Source of the DNA: Palsa-1033 sp963735455
Lineage (GTDB): Bacteria; Chloroflexota; Limnocylindria; Limnocylindrales; CSP1-4
Length of the DNA stretch: 64,000 bases
Reading direction: 5' to 3'
NCBI GenBank assembly: GCA_963735455.1
Contig: CAVTKZ010000002.1
Span: forward strand, 248,001 to 312,000
In this document: positions 1-8,777 of the stretch, piece after piece
Layout of the letters: the number at the start of each line of letters is the position of its first letter
Numbering within the stretch: position 1 is the first letter of the stretch
Translations under genes and position numbers: made by a program
The notes under the pieces: generated by a model
The model's input: only the letters and a program-made list of their open reading frames with translations
Told to the model about the DNA's origin: nothing
Databases searched by the model: none

Positions 1-108
1 GGCGCCGGCGGGCCCCGACCCGCTCGGCGTGACCGACCCGGGCGGCTCGCCCTGGCAGCCGCCGGCCAACGCGAGGGCACCGACGGCGGCCAGCAGGACC
101 CGGATCAC
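1..108 (-). CDS. Lipoprotein, N-terminal part only (runs off the window)
   Basis: Thirty-six codons are visible, starting at a GTG whose bases overlap the TGA stop of the upstream gene (GTGA overlap). The translation begins with a short basic end and a hydrophobic stretch, followed by a lipobox ending in LAGGC. The Cys at about residue 18 would be lipidated. A Pro/Gly/Ser-rich linker follows. This is the signature of an exported lipoprotein anchored in the membrane. The body of the protein lies outside the window, so no function can be given. It is the third gene of a minus-strand operon with the two genes at 105-1740. Confidence 0.6.
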   Translation of the reverse strand, partial: MIRVLLAAVGALALAGGCQGEPPGSVTPSGSGPAGA

Positions 109-977
109 TCGAGGACGTCTCCGCCCAACGCCGTCCCGTCACCGGCATCGATGGCCAGCTCGAGGCCCGCGAACCGATCGGCGAGGTCGCCGGTCGCGCT
201 GATCCTGACCAGCCAGGCCAGGCGCAGGCTGCCCGCCGGGCCGGCCGGCGGCGGGTCGCCGAACGTGTCGTTGGGCATCACCCAGGCCAGGCTCATCGTC
301 GTCACGATCGCCTGGGCCCGCAGCTCGGGACTGAGCCAGGCGTCGAGCCGGGCCTTGACGAGGTCCCTGACCCGGGCCTGGTCGATCCTGGCCGACGGCG
401 CCGCCGCCAGCGGGTGCTCGCTGCGAGTCAGGGCATGGAACGAACCGTCGGCGCCGAGCTGCACGCTGACGCCATCACCGGGCACGGGCACCCCGCCGAC
501 GAGACGGATCCAGCGGACGAGCCAGCCGCCGGCTGCCCGGGGCGTGCCGACCGGCGAGCCGGACGCCGGGATGCCGACCGTGGCCAGGATCGCTCCTGCA
601 CCGTTGACGGCCGCCTGGGCGCTGATCGTGACGCGGCTGGCCGGCGTCAGGCCGAGGCGGACCGAGGCGACGAGGCGCCCGCTGGTGTCGAAGCGCGAGA
701 TCGCCAGCGGCCTGCCGTTCAGGTCGAGATCGGTCACTTCGTCCACGATCTGGCCTGACGTGCTGTCGACCAGGCGCACGGCCGTCCGGCTGGCCGGAGC
801 ATGGAGGCCCAGGCGGCCCTCGACGTCCGCGACCAGGGCCGAGACGGTGGCCGTGGCCGCCGCGCTGAGGGTCATCGGCCCGACGCTCGGCCGGGCCAGG
901 TCATTGAGCATGGCTCCACCTCCAGCCACGATGAGGCCGACGATGGCCAGGCGGGCGCCCCTCGACGGGGCGTTCAC
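105..977 (-). CDS. Exported or membrane-anchored hypothetical protein, possibly YcdB/PepSY-like
   Basis: This 290-residue protein starts at a GTG that overlaps the stop of the preceding gene. It has one hydrophobic N-terminal segment at about residues 8-26, either an uncleaved anchor or a signal peptide. The rest looks like two beta-rich modules. The second contains patterns such as VPVPGDGVSVQL and SLAWLVRI, which recall the YcdB/YcdC and PepSY families that inhibit or chaperone secreted proteins. That resemblance is by eye and weak. The GTGA overlaps on both sides tie it to the exported Cys/His protein upstream and the lipoprotein downstream, so a joint extracytoplasmic role is inferred. 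Confidence 0.5.
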   Translation of the reverse strand: MNAPSRGARLAIVGLIVAGGGAMLNDLARPSVGPMTLSAAATATVSALVADVEGRLGLHAPASRTAVRLVDSTSGQIVDEVTDLDLNGRPLAISRFDTSGRLVASVRLGLTPASRVTISAQAAVNGAGAILATVGIPASGSPVGTPRAAGGWLVRWIRLVGGVPVPGDGVSVQLGADGSFHALTRSEHPLAAAPSARIDQARVRDLVKARLDAWLSPELRAQAIVTTMSLAWVMPNDTFGDPPPAGPAGSLRLAWLVRISATGDLADRFAGLELAIDAGDGTALGGDVLE

Positions 978-1740
978 TTCGGGCCCGCCACGAGGCAGCG
1001 CGGGCAGAACGTCGCCGGACCGGCATGGCCCGACCAGTCATAGGTGCCCCACCAGTCGGCGTCGAGGGGGTGGCTGAAGTTCTGGGCCTGGCCCAGGTCG
1101 AAGGCGGCGCCCACGCCCAGGCCACGCTCAAGGGCGGACCAGAAGGCCGTCTCGAAGGCCTGCTCGTCGTTGTCGTAGGCGATCCCGACGTAGCCCAGGT
1201 AGAAGTCGCTCGCCCCGGTCTGGACCTTCGTCCGGGCAATCCCGAAGGCCGCCGGCAGGGTCGTCGCCGGATCCGCGTTGTGGCACGTCGAGATGACGAC
1301 CAGGTTGGTGAATCGGCCGGCTCGCGCCGCGGCGATGTCCGACGAGAAGATGACCGCCTGGTTGCAGTCACCCGAGTCTTCGCGGAAGCCGTTGTAGCGG
1401 CGCTGGGCCGCGGCGTTCCAGTACTCGTCGCCGTGGGAATGGACGTAGAAGCCGTAGTCGTTCACGGTCCGGGCGAGGACGCCGGCCCGGCTGAATCCCG
1501 TGCCCGAATAGCCCGCAGACGGTGTAGCCAAGCGAGCGCAGGCCGGCCACCGCAAGGCTCAGCATCTGGGCCGGGTGGGTGTCGGTGTAGCCGACGCACG
1601 GGCCTCGAAAGGCCGACACGTTCGAATCGGCGCTGGCCTGGTAGGTGGCGTTGGCGGGCTCGGCTGCCGGCCCGAGCAGGATCAGGCCGGCGAGCAGCGG
1701 CAGGGCGATCGTCCGCGGCAGCGGCACGCGAGCACCCATG
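974..1740 (-). CDS. Exported protein with His-Gly / Cys dyad (clan CD peptidase-like), frameshifted
   Basis: The start is the ATG at 1740, with a strong Shine-Dalgarno (GGAGG, 7 bases before the start). It leads into a signal peptide with a clear hydrophobic core ending near EPANA. The reading continues naturally to about 1515 and then resumes in another frame from about 1525, giving GYSGTGFSRAG and the rest of the protein. One indel is therefore present near 1500-1530. The second half holds YVHSHGDEYW and, about 45 residues later, NLVVISTCHNAD. A His-Gly followed by a buried strand and Cys is how clan CD cysteine peptidases (caspase, gingipain, CHAT) are built, but I cannot confirm that fold. 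It is the first gene of a three-gene operon. Confidence 0.5.
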
Positions 1741-1859
1741 GGGTGACCTCCTCCGGCGGAGCTCCCCGGCGGAATTCCGCGACGGAGCATCGCAGGGGCC
1801 CCTTAGCGCGACGTCATCCCGCGCTCAAGTGGGCATTGCCTCGACGGCCGTGGGGTCCG

Positions 1860-1895
1860 TTGACCTTCGTCACCGGCTGCGGCTAGGCTTGGCGG
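1860..1895 (+). promoter_or_regulatory. Promoter with likely leaderless start
   Basis: TTGACC (1860-1865), 18 bases, then TAGGCT (1884-1889), then six bases before the GTG at 1896. A transcript starting seven bases after the -10 box would begin exactly on the start codon. The same -35 and -10 hexamers and the same six-base gap recur at 42710 and 44860, which strengthens the reading. Confidence 0.5.
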
Positions 1896-2587
1896 GTGAC
1901 GCCCATGCGCCCGCGGACGGCCGGGACCGTCCGGCTCTCCCTGATCGTGACCGCCGGCCTGCTCGTGCTGAGCGGCTGCGGGCTCGGCACGCCTTCGAGC
2001 GCGCCGTCGATCAGCACGCCGGCCAGCATGGCCCCGAGCACCGCCCCATCAGCCTCGAGCCCGGTCGAGCCGAGCCCCACGGCGTCGAGTCGAGCCGAGC
2101 CCCACCGACAGCGGCCAGCCGCCGAGTCGAGCCGCCGAGCTCGGCTGAGCCGTCGGCCAGTCCGTCGAGCGCCGCGTCGGTCTGCTCGGGCGCCAAGGAC
2201 ACCCCCGACTTCTACGCCTCCTTCGCCGGCTCGGTCAGCTTCCCGGTGTACTGCGCCGTGCTGCCCGCCGGCTGGTCGCTGGTGTCGGGCACCTACCGGC
2301 TGGCCAACGGCGGCCACATCCAGATCAACTTCCGGCGCAAGTCCGACAGCGCGACGTTCGAGCTCGACGAGGGCTCGTTCTGTGCCGACAGCTCGGGCTG
2401 CGTCCCGGCGGGCAGCGCGGCCGGCAGCGGTCCATTCGGCGACCTGACCGGCGACCTGGTCCAGACCTCGACCGGCTTCGCCCTCGTCGTCGCCAAGGCC
2501 GAGAAGCCGAGCTGGCTGGCGATCGGCAACGGCCTCGACCAGGCCGCGTTCCTGGCCCTGACCGGCGCCCTCCACGCCGTCAACTAG
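1896..2587 (+). CDS. Lipoprotein, frameshifted in a Ser/Pro-rich linker
   Basis: The N-terminus (GTG at 1896, or ATG at 1905) has a signal peptide with the lipobox VLSGC, followed by a Ser/Pro/Ala linker. The linker runs into nonsense after about 2090. A second frame then takes over and continues the same kind of linker. It ends in a folded domain of about 120 residues that begins CSGAKDTPDFYASF, contains four Cys, and stops at 2587. One indel near 2085-2110, inside repetitive gcc/gag/tcg codons, explains this. The globular domain is not one I recognise. The protein should sit on the outer face of the membrane. Confidence 0.5.
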
Positions 2588-2602
2588 GGCGACCCGGCGC
2601 GG

Positions 2603-3730
2603 GTGAAGATCGCCGACTTCGAGCTCGAGCGCTATTTCGCCCGCTGGGAGTTCGCCGTCCGGCACCTGCTCTGCGCATCCGACCTCGAGGGCTATCCGCT
2701 GGCCGAGCTGCTGGCCCTGGCCGACGACGAGGCTCGCGGGCTGTGGCAGGACCTCCGCCTGGGCTACACCGAATCGAGCGGCCATCCGCTCCTGCGGGCC
2801 GAGATCGCCGGCCTGTACGAGACCCTGGATGCCGACGACGTCCTTGTCTTCTCGGGCGCCGAGGAGGCGATCTTCTGCCTGCTCAACGTCGCCGTCGGAC
2901 CGGGCGATCACCTGATCGTCACCTGGCCGGGCTACCAGAGCCTGTACGAGGTGGCCAGGTCCGCGGGCGCCGCGGTCAGCCTCCACGAGCTCCACGCCGC
3001 CGACGGCTGGGCCCTCGACGTCGACCGGATCCGGGCCACCCTCCGGCCCGAGACCCGGCTGGTCGTCGTGAACGCGCCCCACAACCCGACCGGGATGCTG
3101 CCCAGCCAGGCCGAATGGCGGGCGCTGACCGAGCTGTGCGCCGAGGCCGGCGTGGCGCTCTTCGCCGACGAGGTCTATCGCTACCTCGAATACGACGAGG
3201 CCGACCGCCTGCCGGCCGGGGCCGACGCGCTGCCGGCCGGGATCAGCCTGGGGGTGATGTCGAAGTCGTTCGCGATGGCCGGCCTGCGGATCGGCTGGCT
3301 CGCCTCGCGCGACCGGGCGCTCCTGGCGAAATGCGCCGCCTTCAAGGACTACACCACGATCTGCCCGTCGGCCCCGGCCGAGATCCTGAGCCTGATCGGG
3401 CTGCGGGCCCGGTCCACCGTGCTGGAGCGCTCGCAGGGGATCATCAGGACCAACCTGGCCGTCCTCGACCGGCTGGTTGCCAGCCGGCCCGACGTGCTGA
3501 CCTGGGTCCGGCCGCGGGCCGGCTCGGTGGCCTACCCGGAGCTGACCCTGGCCGGCCGGTTTGCCGGCTGGGATGCCGACCGCTTCGCCGCCGAGCTGGT
3601 CGAGGCGGAAGGCGTCCTGCTCCTGCCCGGGTCCCGCTTCGGCCAGCCGGGCAACCAGGTCCGCCTCGGATTCGGCCGGCTCGACCTGCCCGAGGCGGTC
3701 GCCGGCCTGGAACGCTTCGCGGGCGCCTGA
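2603..3730 (+). CDS. PLP-dependent aminotransferase, class I/II fold
   Basis: This 375-residue protein starts with GTG. It has the aspartate-aminotransferase fold: the cofactor-ring Tyr region in WPGYQSLYE, NAPHNPTG with the substrate/PLP-binding Asn, FADEVYRYL with the Asp that contacts the pyridine nitrogen, and SKSFAMAGLRIGW with Lys221 as the Schiff-base lysine. The start MKIADFELERYFARWEF is typical of a subgroup annotated simply as aminotransferase or capreomycidine-synthase-like. The amino donor cannot be told from sequence. It lies 15 bases after the lipoprotein gene and converges on the ECF operon, so it probably has no link to B12. Confidence 0.85.
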   Translation: MKIADFELERYFARWEFAVRHLLCASDLEGYPLAELLALADDEARGLWQDLRLGYTESSGHPLLRAEIAGLYETLDADDVLVFSGAEEAIFCLLNVAVGPGDHLIVTWPGYQSLYEVARSAGAAVSLHELHAADGWALDVDRIRATLRPETRLVVVNAPHNPTGMLPSQAEWRALTELCAEAGVALFADEVYRYLEYDEADRLPAGADALPAGISLGVMSKSFAMAGLRIGWLASRDRALLAKCAAFKDYTTICPSAPAEILSLIGLRARSTVLERSQGIIRTNLAVLDRLVASRPDVLTWVRPRAGSVAYPELTLAGRFAGWDADRFAAELVEAEGVLLLPGSRFGQPGNQVRLGFGRLDLPEAVAGLERFAGA

Positions 3731-3733
3731 CCC

Positions 3734-4493
3734 TCAGGCTGCCCGGGCGGCCCCGATGAAGCTGAACGAGGCCCGTGCCCGGAGGCGGGCCAGCGAGGCC
3801 AGGACCGGCGGCCCGAGGGCCAGGATCATCGCGGCGTTGCCCACGGCCCGGAAGGCGTCGTAGCCGGCCGAGGTCAGCACGTAGAACTGGCCGAAGCGGG
3901 CGATCGTCCCGACGGCGCCCAGGCCGGCCACATAGCCGAGATCGGGTGAGCCCTGGAAGAAGGCCCAGTCCCACAGGTCCATCACCGCCCCAAAGGCGAA
4001 GCCGGCCAGCAGGCCATAGGCGGCCAGCACGACGAAGTCGCGGCGAGTCGGCCGCCGGTCGAGGCCGCCGCTGAGCAGGCCGGCGCCCAGGCCAACCCAG
4101 CCGGCGGCGAAGATCTGGTAGGGCAGCCACGGCCCGAGCCCACCGGTGACGATCGCCGAGACGAGCATCGCCACGCTGCCGGTCAGGAAGCCGTAGCTCG
4201 GGCCGAAGGCGTAGCCGCGCACACAGGACCAGGAAGAAGAACGGGCTGAAGCCGGCGATCCCGGTGACCAGGGCCAGGCGCATCGCGGCGGCCAGCGCCG
4301 CCAGGCAGGCCAGCAGCGCGATCCCCTTGGCGTCGAGCCGGCGGGCGCCGACCTCGATCGTGCCCAGGGCCACGATCGTGGCCAACGCGACCGAGGCAGG
4401 GATCGACCCGCCGGGCGCCTCGATCCCCAGATAGGGCAGCAGGAAGAGCAGGCCGCCGGCAAGCGAGGCGGCCAGCAGCCCGATCGCGCTCAC
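3734..4493 (-). CDS. ECF transporter substrate-binding (S) component, probably for cobalamin, frameshifted
   Basis: A hydrophobic protein of about 252 residues, the membrane subunit that captures the vitamin in an energy-coupling-factor importer. The GTG start overlaps the ATPase stop. The frame from 4493 gives good membrane helices down to FSPFFFLVLC. The sequence then continues in another frame as RGYAFGPSYGFLTGS through GPWLPYQIFAAGWVG to the stop at 3734, so one indel lies near 4215-4225. The GPW-P-Q-F-A-W-GL-G pattern is common to several S families. The substrate is inferred from the riboswitch and transcobalamin-like genes upstream in the same operon. This is the last gene of the operon. 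Confidence 0.75.
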
Positions 4494-5929
4494 GAGACCT
4501 TCGCCCGGGGAGCCACCACGGCCCGGCCCTCGCGTTCGACCACGACGCCATCCTCGATCGCGACCACCCGGTCGGCGATCTCGGCCACCAGGTCCTCGTC
4601 GTGGGTCGCGACGACGACCGAGCAGCCCTGCCCGCGGAGTCGGTCAAGGACCCTGGCCAGCGACCGTCGAGCGAGCTCGTCCATGCCCCGCGTCGGCTCG
4701 TCCAGGAGGGCGATCGCCGGACTCCCGGCGAGGATCACGGCCAACGCCCCGCGCTGCCGTTCGCCGGCGCTCAGGTCGCGTGGATCGCGCTCGGCCAGCG
4801 CCGCCAGGCCGAACTCGGCCAGCGCCGCCAGGCCATCCGAATCGCGGCGTACGTGCTGCCGGCCGACGTTGCCGGCGGAGCGCTCGGCCGCCGCTCGCTC
4901 GAGGGTCCAGGCGACCTCGGCCAGCAGGCTCGGCCGATGGAGGAGGGCGCCGGGATCCTGGGGCAGGTAGGCGGTCCGACCGGGCCGCCGTTCGATCGAT
5001 CCCGATAGCGGCCGGAGCAGGCCGGCGATCGCCCGCAGGAGGGTCGTTTTGCCACTGCCGTTAGGCCCGGTCAGGGCCACCACCTCGCCGGCCCGGGCGC
5101 TCAGGGAGCGGCACTCGAGCAGGGCGATCCCCGCCGGGCCGACGACCGCGTCATCGATCGACCAGGCGGCCCCGTCGACGCCCCTGGCCGGAGCACTCGG
5201 GGGACGCAGCCGGGGCGGCGGTCCGGCCAGCCCGGGCCGGCTCGCCGCGCCGTCAACATGGCCGCCGTCAACGTGGACGAAGCCGGTGGCCGCCGGCAGC
5301 AGCCGCTCGAGGCGGTGCTCGGCGACGAGGATCGCCGTGCCGCTCGCCTCGAGCTCGAGGCAGGCCGCCAGGACGGCCTCGGCGCCGGACGCATCGAGCT
5401 CGGAGGTCGGCTCGTCGAGGACGATCAGGCGCGGCCGCATGGCCAGGACCGACGCCAGCGCGACGCGCTGGCGCTCGCCGCCCGAGAGCGTCCCGACCGC
5501 TCGACCGCGGAGGGCCGCCAAGCCCAGCTGCTCGAGGACCAGCCCCACCCGGCGGACCATCTCGTGGCGCTCGATGCCGAGGTTCTCGAGGCCGAAGGCC
5601 ACCTCGCGCTCGACGCTCCCGTAGACGACCTGGCGCTCGGGGTCCTGGAAGACGAAGCCGACCTCGCGCGCCAGGATCCGGGTGGAGGTCCGGGTGACGT
5701 CGTGCCCCAGGACGGTCACCCGGCCGCCGATCCGGCCGCCGTGGAAGTGGGGGATCAGGCCGTTGAACAGGCGGAGCAGGGACGACTTGCCACCGCCCGA
5801 CGGTCCGGTCACCAGGGTCAGGCCCGGCTCCAGGGCCAGGTCGACGTCCACGAGGGCAGGGATCTCGCCCGGATACCAGTACGACAGCCCGCTGAGGCTG
5901 GCCAGCGGCGCTGGCCCTGTCGTGCTCAT
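4490..5929 (-). CDS. ECF transporter ATPase with two fused ABC domains
   Basis: A 479-residue cytoplasmic protein with two complete ATP-binding cassettes in tandem. Domain 1 has Walker A GPSGGGKSS at residues 42-50, the signature LSGGERQR and Walker B LIVLDEPTSELD. Domain 2 has Walker A GPNGSGKTT near residue 290, the signature LSAGERQR and Walker B IALLDEPTRGMD. It replaces the separate EcfA1/EcfA2 pair and powers the importer. The start is ATG 5929, which overlaps the EcfT stop (ATGA), rather than the much longer open frame upstream. The stop overlaps the S-component start. Confidence 0.9.
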   Translation of the reverse strand: MSTTGPAPLASLSGLSYWYPGEIPALVDVDLALEPGLTLVTGPSGGGKSSLLRLFNGLIPHFHGGRIGGRVTVLGHDVTRTSTRILAREVGFVFQDPERQVVYGSVEREVAFGLENLGIERHEMVRRVGLVLEQLGLAALRGRAVGTLSGGERQRVALASVLAMRPRLIVLDEPTSELDASGAEAVLAACLELEASGTAILVAEHRLERLLPAATGFVHVDGGHVDGAASRPGLAGPPPRLRPPSAPARGVDGAAWSIDDAVVGPAGIALLECRSLSARAGEVVALTGPNGSGKTTLLRAIAGLLRPLSGSIERRPGRTAYLPQDPGALLHRPSLLAEVAWTLERAAAERSAGNVGRQHVRRDSDGLAALAEFGLAALAERDPRDLSAGERQRGALAVILAGSPAIALLDEPTRGMDELARRSLARVLDRLRGQGCSVVVATHDEDLVAEIADRVVAIEDGVVVEREGRAVVAPRAKVS

Positions 5930-6741
5930 CGCCAGATCGCCGCGGCCGGCAGGAGCGCGGCGACGAGCATCAAGGGATTGGCGTCGGGCACCGAGAGTGC
6001 CGGATACGGGTACCAGTCCAGGGCCAGGCCGGCGGCCCGGGCGCCGATCGCCAGGCCGATCGCGGCAGCTGACGTGGCGACCACCAGCCAGTCGCGGTCC
6101 GTCCAGCGGCCCGACGCGTAGCGGCTGCGGGGACCCGAGCCGAAGGCCCGCGACTCCATCGCCTCGGCCAGCTCGAGCGAGCCTTCGACGGCGGTGATCG
6201 CCATCGGCACGATCACCTCGGACCACGAGCGCAGCCCGGCCGGCCTCCAGCCGCGCATCGTCTGGGCGTCGCGGATCTGGCCGAACGAGCGGCCGATCCC
6301 GGGGACCAGGTTGAGCGCTGCCGCGACCACGATCCCGGCCCGCTCGACCGACTTGGGCAGGGCGTCGACCAGCTCGTGGGGCTCGAGGACGTACGACAGC
6401 GGCGCGACCGCCAGGACCGCCGCCGCCAGGCCGAGGGCCACGTCCAGGCCGTAGGCGATCGACTCGAGCGTCCACGGCCCGCCGACGACCGGCCACGACC
6501 CGGGCAGCTCGAACAGGGCGGTCGCACCGAGGTGGCCGACAGCGACGTTGAGGGCGACAGCCCCGATCGTCGTGAAGACGATCGCCTTGACCAGGAAGCC
6601 GAGATCCTGCTCCGGCCGGCTCCAGGTCCGCAGGACGTTGACCGCGACGAGGGCCACCAGGGCCCGGTAGACCGGGTTCGTCGTCGAGAGGGCGACGACC
6701 AGCCCGGCGAGCGACCACAGGATCAGGGCCCGGGCGTTCAC
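5926..6741 (-). CDS. ecfT: ECF transporter transmembrane coupling (T) component
   Basis: A 271-residue membrane protein. It has the two cytoplasmic coupling-helix motifs that grip the ATPases: DAQTMRGWRP at about residue 160 and EAMESRAFGSG at about residue 190. These match the Ala-Arg-Gly boxes of EcfT. Hydrophobic helices flank them on both sides. The start is a GTG overlapping the stop of the DUF4430 gene, and the stop overlaps the ATPase start. EcfT links ATP hydrolysis to toppling of the S component. Confidence 0.9.
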   Translation of the reverse strand: MNARALILWSLAGLVVALSTTNPVYRALVALVAVNVLRTWSRPEQDLGFLVKAIVFTTIGAVALNVAVGHLGATALFELPGSWPVVGGPWTLESIAYGLDVALGLAAAVLAVAPLSYVLEPHELVDALPKSVERAGIVVAAALNLVPGIGRSFGQIRDAQTMRGWRPAGLRSWSEVIVPMAITAVEGSLELAEAMESRAFGSGPRSRYASGRWTDRDWLVVATSAAAIGLAIGARAAGLALDWYPYPALSVPDANPLMLVAALLPAAAIWR

Positions 6742-7622
6742 CTCGGGCCTCGATTCCGGGCGGGGCGCCGGCGGATCGTGGCCAGGCCGGCCAGGCCGGC
6801 GATCGCCAGGACCGCGATCGGCAGGGCCGGCGAGCCGTCACCAGCGGATCCCGCGGGCGGGCTCGTCGCGCCGGCGGCACCGGGGAGGACCGTCGCCGGC
6901 GGGCTCCCACCGACGCCCGCAAGGGCGTCGCCTGGTGCGCCGGACCCGGTCGCGTTCGGCATGCCCGACCCGGCGTCCGGGGGCGACGCCGCAGGCGCCA
7001 CTGAAGCGAGGCTCGGCCCGGGGGTCGAGCCCGGCTTGAGGGTCGGGTCCTGGGCCGCCGTCGGGCGCGGTGTCGGGACCGGCGTGGGCAGGGCCTGCGG
7101 CGTCACCGACGGCCTCGCGGTCGGGCGAGGCGTCGGGGTGGGGGACGGGCAATTGCCCAGCACGGCCGGCGGCGAGCTCGACGACTGGGCCTCGTAGCGC
7201 AAGCCCTCGGCATCCCCGTCGTGGAGGACCAGTGCCGACACCCCCAGGCTGGACCACGACCAGGTCCCGCCGCTCCGGGCGACGAACAGCTCCCAGAACG
7301 GGCTGCTCCCGGTCCAGCAGGTCGGCGGGAAGGTCGCCGGCTCGCCGTCGACCTTGCACACCGCGTTGCTGAGGCCCCCGAACGAGACCGTTTCGTATTC
7401 CAGCCCGGACTGGGCCAGGACCTGCTCGCCGTTCAGGCTCGATCCGCCGAACGCGATGCAGCGGGAGACCAGCGAGCCGTTGCCGTGCTCGACGACGAGG
7501 GCGACGTGGCCGCCGCCCGCCGCGGCGCACGTCGCCGCCGGTCGCGACCAGGCCAGGGCCGTGATCGGGACCTGCGCGGCGAGCGCGACGACCGCCGCGA
7601 GGAGCAGGGGCCGAAATCTCAG
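6738..7622 (-). CDS. DUF4430 (transcobalamin C-terminal-like) exported protein with membrane anchor
   Basis: In frame, the protein extends well upstream of the first GTG/ATG (7361). It begins with a signal peptide (RFRPLLLAAVVALAAQV) that can only be reached from a CTG at 7622, which overlaps the upstream TGA. A CTG start is therefore inferred. After the signal come about 120 residues with the DUF4430 pattern: SGLEYET, CKVDG, FWELFVARSGG, and DGDAEGLRY at the end. Next is a long Pro/Thr/Ser linker, then a C-terminal helix and a basic tail that anchor it. DUF4430 is the fold of the beta domain of animal transcobalamin and intrinsic factor. It sits between the barrel-repeat protein and EcfT, so capture of cobalamin at the cell surface is inferred. 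Confidence 0.75.
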   Translation of the reverse strand: MRFRPLLLAAVVALAAQVPITALAWSRPAATCAAAGGGHVALVVEHGNGSLVSRCIAFGGSSLNGEQVLAQSGLEYETVSFGGLSNAVCKVDGEPATFPPTCWTGSSPFWELFVARSGGTWSWSSLGVSALVLHDGDAEGLRYEAQSSSSPPAVLGNCPSPTPTPRPTARPSVTPQALPTPVPTPRPTAAQDPTLKPGSTPGPSLASVAPAASPPDAGSGMPNATGSGAPGDALAGVGGSPPATVLPGAAGATSPPAGSAGDGSPALPIAVLAIAGLAGLATIRRRPARNRGPR

Positions 7623-8777
7623 CGTGGGAGGCGCCTCGACCAGAGCCGGAGGCTGACCCCGAGCGACCCGAGCAGGCCGAGGAGCAGGAGCAGGACCGAT
7701 CCCGCTGGGTCGGTCCCGGCCGGGATCGAGCTCGCCGCGGCCGTCGCCGGTGGGGTTGTCCCCGGCCGGCCCGTGGCGACCGTGGCGGCGCAGATGCCGG
7801 CCGGCAGCGCCGCGTCGGCGGTCCAGGCGGTGCTGCCCGGGAACGGAACCCGGGCCAGGCCGGCCGGCACCTGGCTCGTGGTGAACGCGTCAGGGGCGGG
7901 ATTGCCCGGATAGGTGAAGCCGCCATTGGCGCTCGACTGGAAGGTCAGCAGGTTGGTCAGGGCCGTGTGGCCGCCCTTGGTCCAGGTCGGCCCGCCGGGA
8001 TCCTCGCCGGCCGCGATCAGGCCCTGGATCACGGTGGCATCCGAGTCGGGATCGCTGAAGGCGGGTGGAAATGCATCGTTGTAGGGGAAGCCGCCGTCGC
8101 TCAGCTGCTGGCCGTGGAGATAGGCCAGGGCGGCGCTGATCGAGGCGTCCGAGGTCGGCGTGCCGGCCGCCACGAGGGCCTCCAGGGCGATCGCGGTCGA
8201 GTTGGTATCGCCGCCACCGGCCGCGTCCTTGACCCCCTGGAAGTCCCACGAGCCGTCGCTGTCCTGGACCGCGATCAGCTCGGTGACCGCGGCCGCGGGC
8301 AGGGGATGGCCGGCGTCGGCCGCCGCCGTCAGGGCCAGGATCGCCAGGGACTGGGTGTAGGTCTGGGCGTCGCCGTAGGCATGGGTCGTCGAGTCGTAGG
8401 TCGCGTCGAGGGCGGTCAGCAGGTCCTGCCCGCCGAATGCACGTCGGATCGAGCTTGCCGTCGAGCGCGGCGAGGGCATCCTTGGCGACCAGGCCGGCGT
8501 TGCTGAGCGAGCCGCCGATGCCCGCCGCGAGGAAGTCGAAGGCGCTGCTGCCGCCCGACTTCTTGAGGATGGTCGGATCGAAGCCGGCTGCCGCGGCACC
8601 GAAGATGTAGTCGGCAGTGACCCCCGCCTGGCCGCCGACCGAGCCGTTGGCCGCCTGGCCCGAGGCCAGGAACTGGAGGGCACAGGTCGCCGGGTCCGGC
8701 GCCGCCCATGCAGCAGGGACGTTGATGAGCAGGAGTCCCGTGGCCAGTATCGCGCTGGCCCACCTGAGTCGACCCAC
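7619..8777 (-). CDS. Exported alpha/alpha-barrel (prenyltransferase/squalene-cyclase-like repeat) protein, frameshifted
   Basis: GTG start at 8777 with SD GGAGG seven bases before it. There is a signal peptide ending AAWAAP, then helical repeats with turns such as QDSDGSWDFQ, QLSDGGFPYN and QSSANGGFTYPG, typical of alpha6/alpha6 toroids. The frame from 8777 fails after KLDPT near 8445 and resumes as FGGQDLLTALDATYD in the other frame, so one indel lies near 8430-8450. A C-terminal hydrophobic helix and RRLPR tail anchor it outside the cell. The N-terminal half of transcobalamin and intrinsic factor has this same toroid fold. Its first position behind a B12 riboswitch supports a role in cobalamin binding. 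Confidence 0.75.

Noticed and set aside
4200..4230. Programmed ribosomal frameshift in the S-component gene
   Set aside because: No slippery heptamer or downstream structure stands out, and similar breaks hit ten other places, so sequence error is the simpler explanation.
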